A stretch of DNA of 64,000 nt, from positions 496,001 to 560,000 of the forward strand of contig NZ_CP100404.1 of NCBI RefSeq assembly GCF_024218775.1, in the 5' to 3' direction. This DNA is from Haloarcula marina (GTDB lineage: Archaea; Halobacteriota; Halobacteria; Halobacteriales; Haloarculaceae). The position numbers were made by a program, and so were the translations under genes. Each line of letters opens with the position of its first letter. Position 1 is the first letter of the stretch. This document shows, piece after piece, positions 9,775 to 18,049 of this stretch. Under the pieces are notes generated by a model that was not told the DNA's origin, made no database searches, and saw nothing but the letters and a program-made list of their open reading frames with translations.

Positions 9775-10677
9775 ATGTCCGGTACTAGCCAGACCCCTCT
9801 CCGAGAGGTGGCAGCGAACGACGTGACCCCCGAGTCCGTCGACCCGGCCGAGATTCGGGCGGCCCTCGACGCCGACAGCGCACCGGTGCGCCAGCGTGGC
9901 GCGCGGGTCTGTACGACACTCGCCGAAGACGACACCGACAGCGTTCGTCCCGTCGTCGACGAACTCGGGCGGGCACTGACAGACGAGAACCCCGGCGTGG
10001 TCCAGACGGCCGCGGCGGCGCTCACACAGGCCGCGACGGCCGACCCAGCGGTCGTCGTCGAGACGCTCGACCGCGCGGCGGCGCTGGCCGACGCAGACCT
10101 CGGGGGCGTGCAGATAGCGGGCGCGCAACTGCTCGCCACCGTCGCGAAACAGGAACCGGCCCACTGCACGCCGGTCGTCGGGACGCTCCTCGACCGTCTC
10201 GGTCGCCCGCCAGCCAGCGACGACGACGAGTCGATGGCGGCGTGCGTTGGCGACGAAATCACCCAGCGGACGATTCGAGAGCACGAGGAGGAAGAACAGC
10301 AACACGAACGGGTCGCTCGGCAGGTGTTCGCCAACGTCGTCGTCGCGGTGGCCGAGGCAGAACCGTCGGCGCTCGTCGACCACGTCGACACCGTCGCCGA
10401 CCTCACGACCGCCGAGGACCTCGTCGTGCGCGGGGCCGCGCTCGACGTACTCGGCGCGGTCGGAAGCGAATCGCCGTCGGCGGTCGACCCGGTCGCGGAC
10501 GCGATTCTCGCCTGCCTCGACGCCGACGTGGGCGTTCTCAGGGCGCGAGCCGTGCGGACGCTCGGCTTCCTCGACGACGCACAGTACGCCGACGCGCTCA
10601 GCGACGTGGCGGCAACCGACCCGGACGACGAAGTCGCGGCGTTCGCCGCGGAGACGGCCGCCTTCCTCGAGGAGTAG
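9775..10677 (+). CDS. HEAT-repeat-like protein
   Basis: A 300-residue all-helical protein. Repeats of about 35-40 residues are visible: IRAALDADSAPVRQRGARVC, ELGRALTDENPGVVQTAAAA, LEGVQIAGAQLLATVAKQ-like and VLRARAVRTLGFLDD. This matches HEAT/armadillo-type scaffolds. A charged insertion (IREHEEEEQQHERVARQV) interrupts the array near residue 180. No catalytic motif is present; protein binding is the likely role and the partner is unknown. The ATG is about 25 bases after a GTATTTGT element, consistent with a leaderless message. It ends directly against the oppositely oriented membrane-protein gene. Confidence 0.65.
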   Translation: MSGTSQTPLREVAANDVTPESVDPAEIRAALDADSAPVRQRGARVCTTLAEDDTDSVRPVVDELGRALTDENPGVVQTAAAALTQAATADPAVVVETLDRAAALADADLGGVQIAGAQLLATVAKQEPAHCTPVVGTLLDRLGRPPASDDDESMAACVGDEITQRTIREHEEEEQQHERVARQVFANVVVAVAEAEPSALVDHVDTVADLTTAEDLVVRGAALDVLGAVGSESPSAVDPVADAILACLDADVGVLRARAVRTLGFLDDAQYADALSDVAATDPDDEVAAFAAETAAFLEE

Positions 10678-10911
10678 TCAGTTCTCCATCGCCCGCTTCG
10701 TACAGTACCAGTACGTCCCGCCGAAGGTGACGAGACAGCCGACGACGAGTATCAGGTCGACGAGCGCGATGACGTAGGCGGCGGTGCCGGGTTGCAGAAA
10801 CAGGAACGAGAACGCGAGCAGCAGCCCCATCACGATGACGACGGCGAGCATGAGCGGTATCTGGTTCCGCTGCTCGCAGAGGGCGTCCATGAGATTCTCT
10901 CTGAGTGCCAT
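10678..10911 (-). CDS. Two-helix membrane protein of unknown function
   Basis: A 77-residue protein. Two hydrophobic segments (IPLMLAVVIVMGLLLAFSFLF and AAYVIALVDLILVVGCLVTFGG) flank a short loop with QPGT, and the C-terminus is basic and aromatic (TYWYCTKRAMEN). The ATG before ALRENLMDAL is chosen since upstream codons lack membrane or domain character. No family is recognised. It is convergent with the HEAT-repeat gene, with no spacer between the stops, and divergent from the Usp gene. Confidence 0.6.
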   Translation of the reverse strand: MALRENLMDALCEQRNQIPLMLAVVIVMGLLLAFSFLFLQPGTAAYVIALVDLILVVGCLVTFGGTYWYCTKRAMEN

Positions 10912-11076
10912 ACGTTCGCATCCGTCCGAACGCTCATTAACGTCCCGGTCAGATTCGACGGTCGCCGCGGTAGACGTGGGCGGGTCCGCGCAACCTGCCG
11001 TCCCGTCGAAGCACCGCACCCGCGGTACCGCCGCTCGTCGGTACTTTTATAGGCTGAGCGCGGAATTCTCGGACGT

Positions 11077-11532
11077 ATGAAACGCGGGCTTGTGAGCCTC
11101 AGAGCGACGGAGACGCATCGTGACCTGCTCTCGGAAGTGACGAACTGGACCGACGACGGCGACGAACTCGTCTTGCTGTGGCACCTCGACGGGGCGGAGT
11201 ACGACGCGGACGTGGACACGCTCGAATCGGTCGGGCGGGTCGAACACGTCGACTACGACCACTCGGCCGTCATCGACGGCGCGGCGGCGGACGCGAAAGA
11301 GTTCACCGAACCGGTCCTGGCCGACGCCGATGTCGAGGCGCACGTGGTGGTCTCGGTCGACTCGGCGTCCAGTCGGGCGCGGAACGTCCTCGATACGGCC
11401 GCCGAACACGACTGCGACCACGCGTTCATCGTCGGCACGTCTCGCTCACCCACGGGCAAGGCCGTCTTCGGCGACTTCGCACAGCGGGTAATCCTCAACT
11501 TCGACGGCTACACCACCGTCGTCACCGAGTGA
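11077..11532 (+). CDS. Universal stress protein (UspA family)
   Basis: A 151-residue alpha/beta protein. The C-terminal part has the Usp nucleotide-loop pattern: HAFIVGTSRSPTGKAVFGDFAQ, followed by VILNFDGYTTVVT. The family binds ATP or signals stress in the cytoplasm. The N-terminal strand is atypical (MKRGLVSLRATETHRDLLSE instead of the usual ILVPVDGSE), so it is a divergent member. A TTTTATAGG box lies about 28 bases before the ATG (leaderless). Confidence 0.7.
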   Translation: MKRGLVSLRATETHRDLLSEVTNWTDDGDELVLLWHLDGAEYDADVDTLESVGRVEHVDYDHSAVIDGAAADAKEFTEPVLADADVEAHVVVSVDSASSRARNVLDTAAEHDCDHAFIVGTSRSPTGKAVFGDFAQRVILNFDGYTTVVTE

Positions 11533-11578
11533 ATCGGTCCGGGCCGACTGTGCAGTCCCACCGCTCCGACGAGTCGGG

Positions 11579-12586
11579 TTAGCGGAGTTCTGCGGCGAAC
11601 GACTCGGTCGCGTCGCGCCACGCCGAGACGACGGCGTCGTACTCGGGGTCGCTGTCCCAGTCGTCGAGTGCGCCGTCGGCCGCGAGACGGTCGACGGTGC
11701 GTTGGACGCCCTCCTCCCACGAAACCGTCTGTCGGAAGTCGAGGTCACGGCGGGCCTTCGACGTGTCGAACACCGTCGAGAACTGGAAGTGGTCCAGCAA
11801 CGCCGTCGTTCGGTCGGGGACTGCCTCGCGGAGCGCGTCGGTCGGGACGTGGACGAGTTCGGGGTCCGGGGCGTCCAGTGCGGCCGCCGCCCGCCGGTGG
11901 TACTGGTTCCACGTCATCGCTTCCGTCGCCGTCGTGTGGTACGCCTCGCCGATGGCTTCGTGATTCCCGATGGCAGCCACGAACGCGGCGGCCACGTCGT
12001 CGCGGTGACAGGGGGCCCAGACCGAGGTGCCGTCGCCGTGGACGACTATCGGCTTGCCCTCCCGGAGTCGGTCGACGTAAGCGCCACTGGAGAGCGTGTT
12101 GTTGAGGCTGCCGCCTTCGCCGTAGGTGTCCCACGGGCGGATAATCGTCGCCGGGAACCCGTCCGCTCGGTAGGCCTCGAACAACAGGTCCTCGCAGGCC
12201 GCCTTGTCCGCGCCGTACTCGCTGACCGGCGGTTCGCGCGCCGCCCGTTCCCGAACCGGCATCGTCGCGACGGGTCGGTGATACACGTCGACCGTGCTAC
12301 AGAAGATGTACTGGTCGACGTGCCCGGCGAACACGTCGATGGCCGTCTCGACGTCCGCCGGGTCGAAGCCGACCATGTCTATCACGCACCCCAGCGAGAT
12401 GGCGTCTCGCGCCCGTTCCAGCGCCTCGCGGTCGGTCCGGTCGCCCGTGATGCGGTCGACGGACGCGGGCAGGTCCGCCTCGGTTTCGCCGCGCGTGAAC
12501 ACCGTCACGTCGTGGCCCGCCGCGACCGCCTGTCGGGTAATTCCCGTGCTGATGAGGCCCGTGCCGCCGATGATGAGTGCTTCCAT
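11579..12586 (-). CDS. NAD-dependent epimerase/dehydratase family protein
   Basis: A 335-residue extended short-chain dehydrogenase. The N-terminus carries the nucleotide-binding GGTGLISTGI motif (residues ~7-16). FCSTVDVYHRP supplies the catalytic Ser/Thr region, and SEYGADKAACEDLL holds the Tyr-x3-Lys pair. TIIRPWDTYGEGG follows as in sugar-nucleotide epimerases. Substrate is unknown. It is divergent from the Gfo/Idh/MocA oxidoreductase with 90 bases between starts, so both may act on the same carbohydrate. The start is the ATG before EALIIGGTG, which leaves no N-terminal extension. Confidence 0.85.
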   Translation of the reverse strand: MEALIIGGTGLISTGITRQAVAAGHDVTVFTRGETEADLPASVDRITGDRTDREALERARDAISLGCVIDMVGFDPADVETAIDVFAGHVDQYIFCSTVDVYHRPVATMPVRERAAREPPVSEYGADKAACEDLLFEAYRADGFPATIIRPWDTYGEGGSLNNTLSSGAYVDRLREGKPIVVHGDGTSVWAPCHRDDVAAAFVAAIGNHEAIGEAYHTTATEAMTWNQYHRRAAAALDAPDPELVHVPTDALREAVPDRTTALLDHFQFSTVFDTSKARRDLDFRQTVSWEEGVQRTVDRLAADGALDDWDSDPEYDAVVSAWRDATESFAAELR

Positions 12587-12676
12587 GGTCGTGCCTCTCG
12601 GGCGGGACCTGTATAGTTGTGGGACGGGTCCGGGCGTAACGATTTTCACGCCGTTCGGCGTGGTTCGACTCGAGAC

Positions 12677-13774
12677 ATGACCGAGTACGAAGTCGTCATC
12701 ATCGGTGCGGGACCGGACCCGTCGAACCCCTCTGTCGACGGGTTCGCGATGGGGTATCGACACGCCGAAGCGTTCGAGAACGACGGCCGGTGCGAGGTGG
12801 TCGGCGTCGCGGACATCGTTCCCGAGAACGGGGCCGCCTTCGCGGCGACGTTCGACCTGCCCGAGTCGGCCGTCTACGAGGAGTACGAGACGATGCTGGC
12901 CGAACTGGACCCCGACATCGCCACGGTCGCGGTGCCGCCAGCGGTCCACCACGACGTGGTCGTCGGCTGTGCCCGGAGCGATACCGTCGACGCAATCCAC
13001 TGCGAGAAACCGATGGCGACCAGTTGGGGCGACGCCCAGACGATGGTCCAAGGGTGCTGGCGGCGCGACGTGCAACTCACCTTCAACCGCCAGCGCCGCT
13101 TCGGCAAGCCGTTCGTCGAGGCGAAGCGACTGCTCGACGACGGGGAAATCGGCGACTTGCGCCGGGTCGAGATTACGTGGGGCGACTTCTACGACACCGG
13201 CGCGCACACCGTCGACTTGGCGGGGATGTTCAACGACGAACGCCCCGCGGAGTGGGTGCTGGCCGCCCTCGATTACCGCGAGGAGGACGTACGCTTTGGC
13301 ACCCATCAGGAGAACCAGATGTGGGCGCAGTGGCGCTACGACAACGGCGTCTACGGCACGCTCTCGGGCGGGACGGGGAGCGACTTCGCCGACGCCGCGT
13401 TCGTCCTCCGGGGCACGACCGGCGAGATACGCATCGACGTGGCCGACGGGCCGATGCTCGAAGTCGTCCACGGCGGGGACCGCGAGGCCATCGACGTGAA
13501 CGGCGAGACGATGCACGCCACCGGGTCCGAAACCGACCGGTTCGGGTCGGCCTTTCAGGACCGGGCGGCGAGCGAAGTTGTCGATGCGCTCGACGAGGGC
13601 CGGGAACCGGTCCTCAGCGGACGGCGCGGCCTCAACACGGCCGAGATACTGTTCGCGGGCTACGAGTCTGCCCGACGAACCGGGCGGGTCGACCTCCCCG
13701 CAGAAATCGAGGGGCATCCGCTCGAAGAGATGGTCGCGTCGGGGCGGTTGACGCCGGAATCCGTCGAGGAGTAA
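12677..13774 (+). CDS. Gfo/Idh/MocA family NAD(P)-dependent oxidoreductase
   Basis: A 365-residue two-domain dehydrogenase. The Rossmann half begins MTEYEVVIIGAG and contains IATVAVPPAVHHDVV and the family signature HCEKPMATSWGDA (Glu-Lys-Pro around residue 114). The C-terminal alpha/beta half holds GDFYDTGAHTVDLA, which matches the substrate-binding DxxxH-type segment. Family members oxidise or reduce sugars, inositols or sugar acids with NAD(P). A small oddity is an insertion (PDPSNPSVDGFAMGY) just after the glycine-rich loop. Its divergence from the epimerase and the nearby transporter suggest processing of imported sugar. Confidence 0.87.
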   Translation: MTEYEVVIIGAGPDPSNPSVDGFAMGYRHAEAFENDGRCEVVGVADIVPENGAAFAATFDLPESAVYEEYETMLAELDPDIATVAVPPAVHHDVVVGCARSDTVDAIHCEKPMATSWGDAQTMVQGCWRRDVQLTFNRQRRFGKPFVEAKRLLDDGEIGDLRRVEITWGDFYDTGAHTVDLAGMFNDERPAEWVLAALDYREEDVRFGTHQENQMWAQWRYDNGVYGTLSGGTGSDFADAAFVLRGTTGEIRIDVADGPMLEVVHGGDREAIDVNGETMHATGSETDRFGSAFQDRAASEVVDALDEGREPVLSGRRGLNTAEILFAGYESARRTGRVDLPAEIEGHPLEEMVASGRLTPESVEE

Positions 13775-13831
13775 GCACGGCTGCGCGGTTTTACACGGTG
13801 AAAGGGCGAACGCGCCCCGAAGAACGCGCGT

Positions 13832-14929
13832 TCAGTCGTCCAGCGGCGCGCTGTCCCAGTACTCGTGGTCCGGTTGGGTCCGGAAGCACGCGGTGCGGTG
13901 CTCGTTCGTCTCGCCCGTGAGGGCGGGACAGGACTCGCGACACGCCTCTCGCGCCTCCGGACAGCGCGTGTGGAACCGACACCCGCTCGGCGGATTGACC
14001 GGGTCGGGGATGTCGATTTTCCGCATCGGCGGTTCGCTCGCGCCCGCCGAGTGGAGCGCGAGGTCCGGCGTCGCCCACCGAAGCACGTTCGTGTACGGAT
14101 GGCCGGGGTCCTCGATGAGTTGCTCCGCCGGACCGACTTCGACGAGTTCGCCCAGGTACATCACGCCGATGCGACCGTTCCCGTGCTCGGCGAAGTACCG
14201 CGCGTTCGAGAGGTCGTGGGAGATGAACACGAACGAGGTGTCGAAGTCGTCCTGCAAGTCGAGCATGAGGTCCATCATCTCGACGCGGAGCGACACGTCC
14301 AGCGCGCTGATGGCCTCGTCCGCGAGGATGAGGTCCGGGTTCATCAGCAGGGCGCGCGACAGCGCCACGCGCTGTTGCTCCCCGCCGCTGAGTTGGTGGG
14401 GATACCGGTCGGCGAAGTCCGCGGCCGGGTTCATCCCGACGCGTTCGAGCAGCGAGTAGATGCGCTCGCGACGCTCGCTGAGGCCCACGTCCGGGTGAGT
14501 GAGTTTGATGGGTTGGGCGAGGATGTCGACGATGCGCTGGTTCGGGTTCAGCGAACTCCCGGGGTCCTGATGGATTATCTGGAGCGACGAGCGAATCTCG
14601 TCGAACGGGATGTCCACGTCGCCGCGGCCGTCCTTGGCCGCCCAGATGTCCTGTCCGCGGTAGCGGACGGTGCCGCCGGTGGGTCGCTGGAGTCCGATGC
14701 TTGTCTTCCCGAGCGTCGATTTCCCACACCCGCTCTCACCGACGAGGGCGAGCACGTCGTTCTCCTCGATGTCGAGCGAGATACCGTCGACGGCCCTGAC
14801 GGTGTCCGGTTCCTCGAAGAAGTCGAGCAGTCCTTGGTCCTCCTCGAAGTGGACTTCGACGTCCTCCAGCGAGATGAGCGGTGCGTCGTCCCCTGTCGTC
14901 GCGTCGGCGACGTGGTCGGTCTGACTCAT
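13832..14929 (-). CDS. Opp/Dpp-family ABC transporter ATP-binding protein (DppF-like)
   Basis: A 365-residue ATPase. Walker A GESGCGKST is at ~64-72, the Q-loop at IIHQDPGSSLNPNQ, the signature at LSGGEQQRVALSRALL, and Walker B reads LILADEAISALD. The C-terminal oligopeptide-transporter extension holds a cysteine cluster (PSGCRFHTRCPEAREACRESC) that in this family can bind an iron-sulfur centre. It powers import together with the DppD-like partner. Its start overlaps the stop of that gene (ATGA). Last gene of a five-gene unit binding protein-permease-permease-ATPase-ATPase. In archaea and Thermotoga this family often carries oligosaccharides, the likely cargo here. Confidence 0.92.
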   Translation of the reverse strand: MSQTDHVADATTGDDAPLISLEDVEVHFEEDQGLLDFFEEPDTVRAVDGISLDIEENDVLALVGESGCGKSTLGKTSIGLQRPTGGTVRYRGQDIWAAKDGRGDVDIPFDEIRSSLQIIHQDPGSSLNPNQRIVDILAQPIKLTHPDVGLSERRERIYSLLERVGMNPAADFADRYPHQLSGGEQQRVALSRALLMNPDLILADEAISALDVSLRVEMMDLMLDLQDDFDTSFVFISHDLSNARYFAEHGNGRIGVMYLGELVEVGPAEQLIEDPGHPYTNVLRWATPDLALHSAGASEPPMRKIDIPDPVNPPSGCRFHTRCPEAREACRESCPALTGETNEHRTACFRTQPDHEYWDSAPLDD

Positions 14930-16017
14930 TGTTCGTCCTCCGTCGCGACGCCGACCGCGTCGGCGTCGATTGCCTCGAAGTTCAGTTCGATGGTCTCGCG
15001 CGCCTGCTCCCAGTGGTGGCAGGCCGTGCTGTGACCCTCGCCCGTCGCGTAGAACTCTGGGTCGACCTCGCGGCACTCGTCGGTCGCCAGCGGACAGCGC
15101 GGCGCGTACGAACAGCCAGACGGCACGTTGATCGGCGCGGGGCTCTGTCCCTCGATGGCGCGCATCTCTTCGAGCGGCGCGTCGAGGTTCGGCGTCGAGT
15201 TGAGCAGGGCACGCGTGTACGGGTGCCCGGAGTTGCCGATGAGTTGGTCCCGCGGCGCGACTTCGATGAGGTCGAAGGCGTACATCACGGCCATCCGGTC
15301 GGCCAGCGCGGCCACCAGCGGCAGGTCGTGCGTGATGAACACCATCGTCAGGTCGTACTTCTCCTGTAGCTCCTGGAGGAGCATCAGGATGGACCGCTGC
15401 ATCAGCAGGTCCAGCGCCGCCGTCGGTTCGTCCATCACGAGGACGTTCGGTTCGAGGATGAGCGAGAGCGCGATGAGCGCGCGCTGTTGCATCCCACCCG
15501 AGAGTTCGTGCGGGTACGAGTCCAGCACGCGGTCGGGGTCGAGATACAGGTCAGAGAGGAGTTCGCGGGCGAACTCCATCCCTTCGGTCACGTTGGCGTC
15601 GTGGGCCTTCAGCGTCTCCTCGAAGTGCCCGCCGATTTTCATCGTGGGGTTGAACGAACTCATCGCCCCCTGGAACACCATCGCAACCTCCTCCCAGCGG
15701 AACTGTCGGAGTTCCTCGTCGCTGAGTTCCAGCACGTCGATGGTCGTCCCGTCGTCCTTGTGGTAGAGGATTTCGCCGGAGAGGCGGCCGGGGTCGGGAA
15801 TCGCGTCGAGCATCGCCGACGCGAACATCGACTTGCCGCTGCCGCTCTCGCCGACGACGCCGACCACTTCGCCGCGCTCGACGGCCATGCTCACGTCGTC
15901 TAAGACGAACGTCTCGCCGCCGTCGTACGTGACCTTGGCGTTGCGCATCTCGATGATGGGGTCGGTCGCTTCCGTCGGGTCGCCGTGTCGCTGTGTCGTC
16001 GTCGCGTCTGGAGTCAT
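14926..16017 (-). CDS. Opp/Dpp-family ABC transporter ATP-binding protein (DppD-like)
   Basis: A 363-residue ATPase. Walker A GESGSGKS is at ~56-63, followed by MVFQGAMSSFNPTMKIG, signature LSGGMQQRALIALSLI, and Walker B VLVMDEPTAALD with switch histidine in VFITHDLP. The C-terminal extension has cysteines PSGCSYAPRCPLATDEC. It pairs with the DppF-like subunit to drive the two permeases. Stop of the upstream permease and this ATG are adjacent, so the genes are translationally coupled. Confidence 0.92.
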   Translation of the reverse strand: MTPDATTTQRHGDPTEATDPIIEMRNAKVTYDGGETFVLDDVSMAVERGEVVGVVGESGSGKSMFASAMLDAIPDPGRLSGEILYHKDDGTTIDVLELSDEELRQFRWEEVAMVFQGAMSSFNPTMKIGGHFEETLKAHDANVTEGMEFARELLSDLYLDPDRVLDSYPHELSGGMQQRALIALSLILEPNVLVMDEPTAALDLLMQRSILMLLQELQEKYDLTMVFITHDLPLVAALADRMAVMYAFDLIEVAPRDQLIGNSGHPYTRALLNSTPNLDAPLEEMRAIEGQSPAPINVPSGCSYAPRCPLATDECREVDPEFYATGEGHSTACHHWEQARETIELNFEAIDADAVGVATEDEQ

Positions 16018-17037
16018 CTAGAGCACCTCCGTCACGGTGGCGTCCTCGTCGTCGCTGGCCGTCGATTTGGACTCGCCAGCCATCCGGGTTCGGACCCGGG
16101 GGTTGAACACGCGGTCCATCCCCTGTCCGAGGAGGATGAGGCCGAGCGAGAGGCCCATGATGGCGACCATCGGGGCCAACAGCCAGTGGGCCGCGCTCCA
16201 CGAGAACAGCGCGCCGCCGCTGTACGCGAAGTTCAGCGTCACGCCCCAGTTCTGCGTCGAGTAGGGGAGGACGCCGAGGAAGTACAGGCCGACCGAGGCG
16301 AACATGACGTAGCGCGCGGCGAACACGAAGTTGACCGTCACGTACGGCATGAGGTTCGGGATGATGTCCTTCGCGATGATGCGGGGCGTGCTGACGCCCA
16401 TCGTCCGGGACGCCTCGACGTAGTCGTTCTCGCGTATGGTGAGAACCTGCGAGCGGAGCGACCGGCCGAGACCGGCCCAGTAGCTGATGTTGATGATGAC
16501 GCCCAGCAGGATGGGGTTCTCGGGGTTCAGCGTCACCGCGAGGATGATGACGAGCGGGAGGCCCGGAATCGCCATCACGAGGTCCGAGAAGGACATCAGC
16601 GTCCGGTCGACGCGGCCGCCCTTGTACCCCGCGAGCGTCCCGATGGCGACGGCGATACCCGTCGCCCAGACCGCACCGGCCGTAATCATCAGCAGGATGG
16701 CCGGGGTCGAGTGGATGATGAGCGCGGCGAGGTCGACCCCCGAGGCGGTGGTGCCGAGGGGGTACTTCATATTCTCGAACAGCATCAGATAGCGCGGCGC
16801 TTGGCTGGTCGACGGTTCGCGCCAGAGGCCCAGCACCGCGACGAGCGCCATCAGCAGGTAGAACCCGATGATGAGGAACCCGATGCGGGTCCGCCAGTCG
16901 GCCCACGCGACCAGTAGCGGGGTCCGAATCTGCTCTTCGTACACCTCGCGGAGTCGCTCGCCCGTCGACATGTCGGGTGCCGACGTGCTCTCGCTCCGCC
17001 AGTCGACGCCCGTGCTGTCCGTCTCAGTATGCTTCAT
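16018..17037 (-). CDS. Opp/Dpp-family ABC transporter permease (DppC-like)
   Basis: A 339-residue inner-membrane subunit with an N-terminal cytoplasmic stretch, a first helix (IGFLIIGFYLLMALVAVLGL) and the later five-helix BPD_transp_1 core. The EAA-type coupling motif is visible as VEASRTMGVSTPRIIAKDII. The ATG before KHTETDS is chosen over an in-frame GTG three codons upstream. Either start overlaps the 3' end of the DppB-like gene, which indicates coupling. Confidence 0.9.
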   Translation of the reverse strand: MKHTETDSTGVDWRSESTSAPDMSTGERLREVYEEQIRTPLLVAWADWRTRIGFLIIGFYLLMALVAVLGLWREPSTSQAPRYLMLFENMKYPLGTTASGVDLAALIIHSTPAILLMITAGAVWATGIAVAIGTLAGYKGGRVDRTLMSFSDLVMAIPGLPLVIILAVTLNPENPILLGVIINISYWAGLGRSLRSQVLTIRENDYVEASRTMGVSTPRIIAKDIIPNLMPYVTVNFVFAARYVMFASVGLYFLGVLPYSTQNWGVTLNFAYSGGALFSWSAAHWLLAPMVAIMGLSLGLILLGQGMDRVFNPRVRTRMAGESKSTASDDEDATVTEVL

Positions 17038-18028
17038 CTGATTCACCTGCGCTGATTCGCGGATCGATTTTGCTGTAGGTCAGGTCGGCGACGTAGACGC
17101 CCAGCACCAGCGCCACGGTGATGACGAGGAACGTCCCCATCATCAGTGGGTAGTCGTTGGCGTTCAGCGCCGAAATCATGTAGTAGCCGAGGCCGGTGTA
17201 GGAGAATATCTGCTCTAGGATGACGGTTCCGCCGAGGCGGAAGCCGAGCAGGAGCAGGAACCCCGTGTACATCGGCAGGATGGCGTTCCGGGCGACGTAC
17301 CGGGTCGCGATACGGCGGTCCGCGAGGCCGCGGAGCCGAGCCACCTGCACGTAGTCGTTCCCGAGCACCTGGATGCTGTTGCCACGCATCGCGAGCGCCT
17401 GTCCACCGATGGCACCGATGGTGTACGAGAAGATGGGAAGCACGCTATGTTTCAGCGCGCTGACGATGAACGGGATGCCGAGTTCTCGCTCGACGCCGTT
17501 CGCGACAGTCCCCGCCGTCGGGAGCCACCCGAACTGGTAGGCGAAGACGTACAGCGCGATGACGGCGACGACGTAGAACGGGAGCGACATCAGCGAAATC
17601 GAGACGCCGGAGACCACCTGGTCGAACCGGCTCCCCTCCCAGTAGGCCTGCAGCGACCCGAGGAAGATGCCGACCGCGAAGACGAGTATCGTCGAGACGA
17701 GCACGACGAAAATCGTCCACGGCGCCGCGCTGGCGAGCACCGACACGACAGGCTCACCGAGCGAGATGGACTCCCCGAGGTTCCCCTGAAAGAGCGCGAG
17801 CATGTAGTCGATGTACTGCCGCCACAGGGGCGCGTCGGGCTGGATGTTCTGCAGGTTCGCGATTCTCGCGTCGACTTCGTCGGCTGGCACTCCCTGCCGG
17901 AGCAGTTGGGCGCGTAACAGCGTGAACGGGCCGCCGGGGAGCAACCGGACCAGACCGAAGGTCAGCGACGCCACGAGGAATATCGTGACGAACACTCTGG
18001 CGGTCCGGCGCACGTAGTAGTTGACCAT
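17024..18028 (-). CDS. Opp/Dpp-family ABC transporter permease (DppB-like)
   Basis: A 334-residue membrane subunit. The first helix (VFVTIFLVASLTFGLVRLLP) and following GGPF match the conserved N-terminus of DppB/OppB proteins. Six helices are discernible and the coupling loop reads DYVQVARLRGLADRRIATRY. It forms the heterodimeric channel with the DppC-like subunit. It begins 21 bases after the binding-protein gene. Confidence 0.9.
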   Translation of the reverse strand: MVNYYVRRTARVFVTIFLVASLTFGLVRLLPGGPFTLLRAQLLRQGVPADEVDARIANLQNIQPDAPLWRQYIDYMLALFQGNLGESISLGEPVVSVLASAAPWTIFVVLVSTILVFAVGIFLGSLQAYWEGSRFDQVVSGVSISLMSLPFYVVAVIALYVFAYQFGWLPTAGTVANGVERELGIPFIVSALKHSVLPIFSYTIGAIGGQALAMRGNSIQVLGNDYVQVARLRGLADRRIATRYVARNAILPMYTGFLLLLGFRLGGTVILEQIFSYTGLGYYMISALNANDYPLMMGTFLVITVALVLGVYVADLTYSKIDPRISAGESDEAY

Positions 18029-18049
18029 TGCGTACTTCCTCTGGTGGTG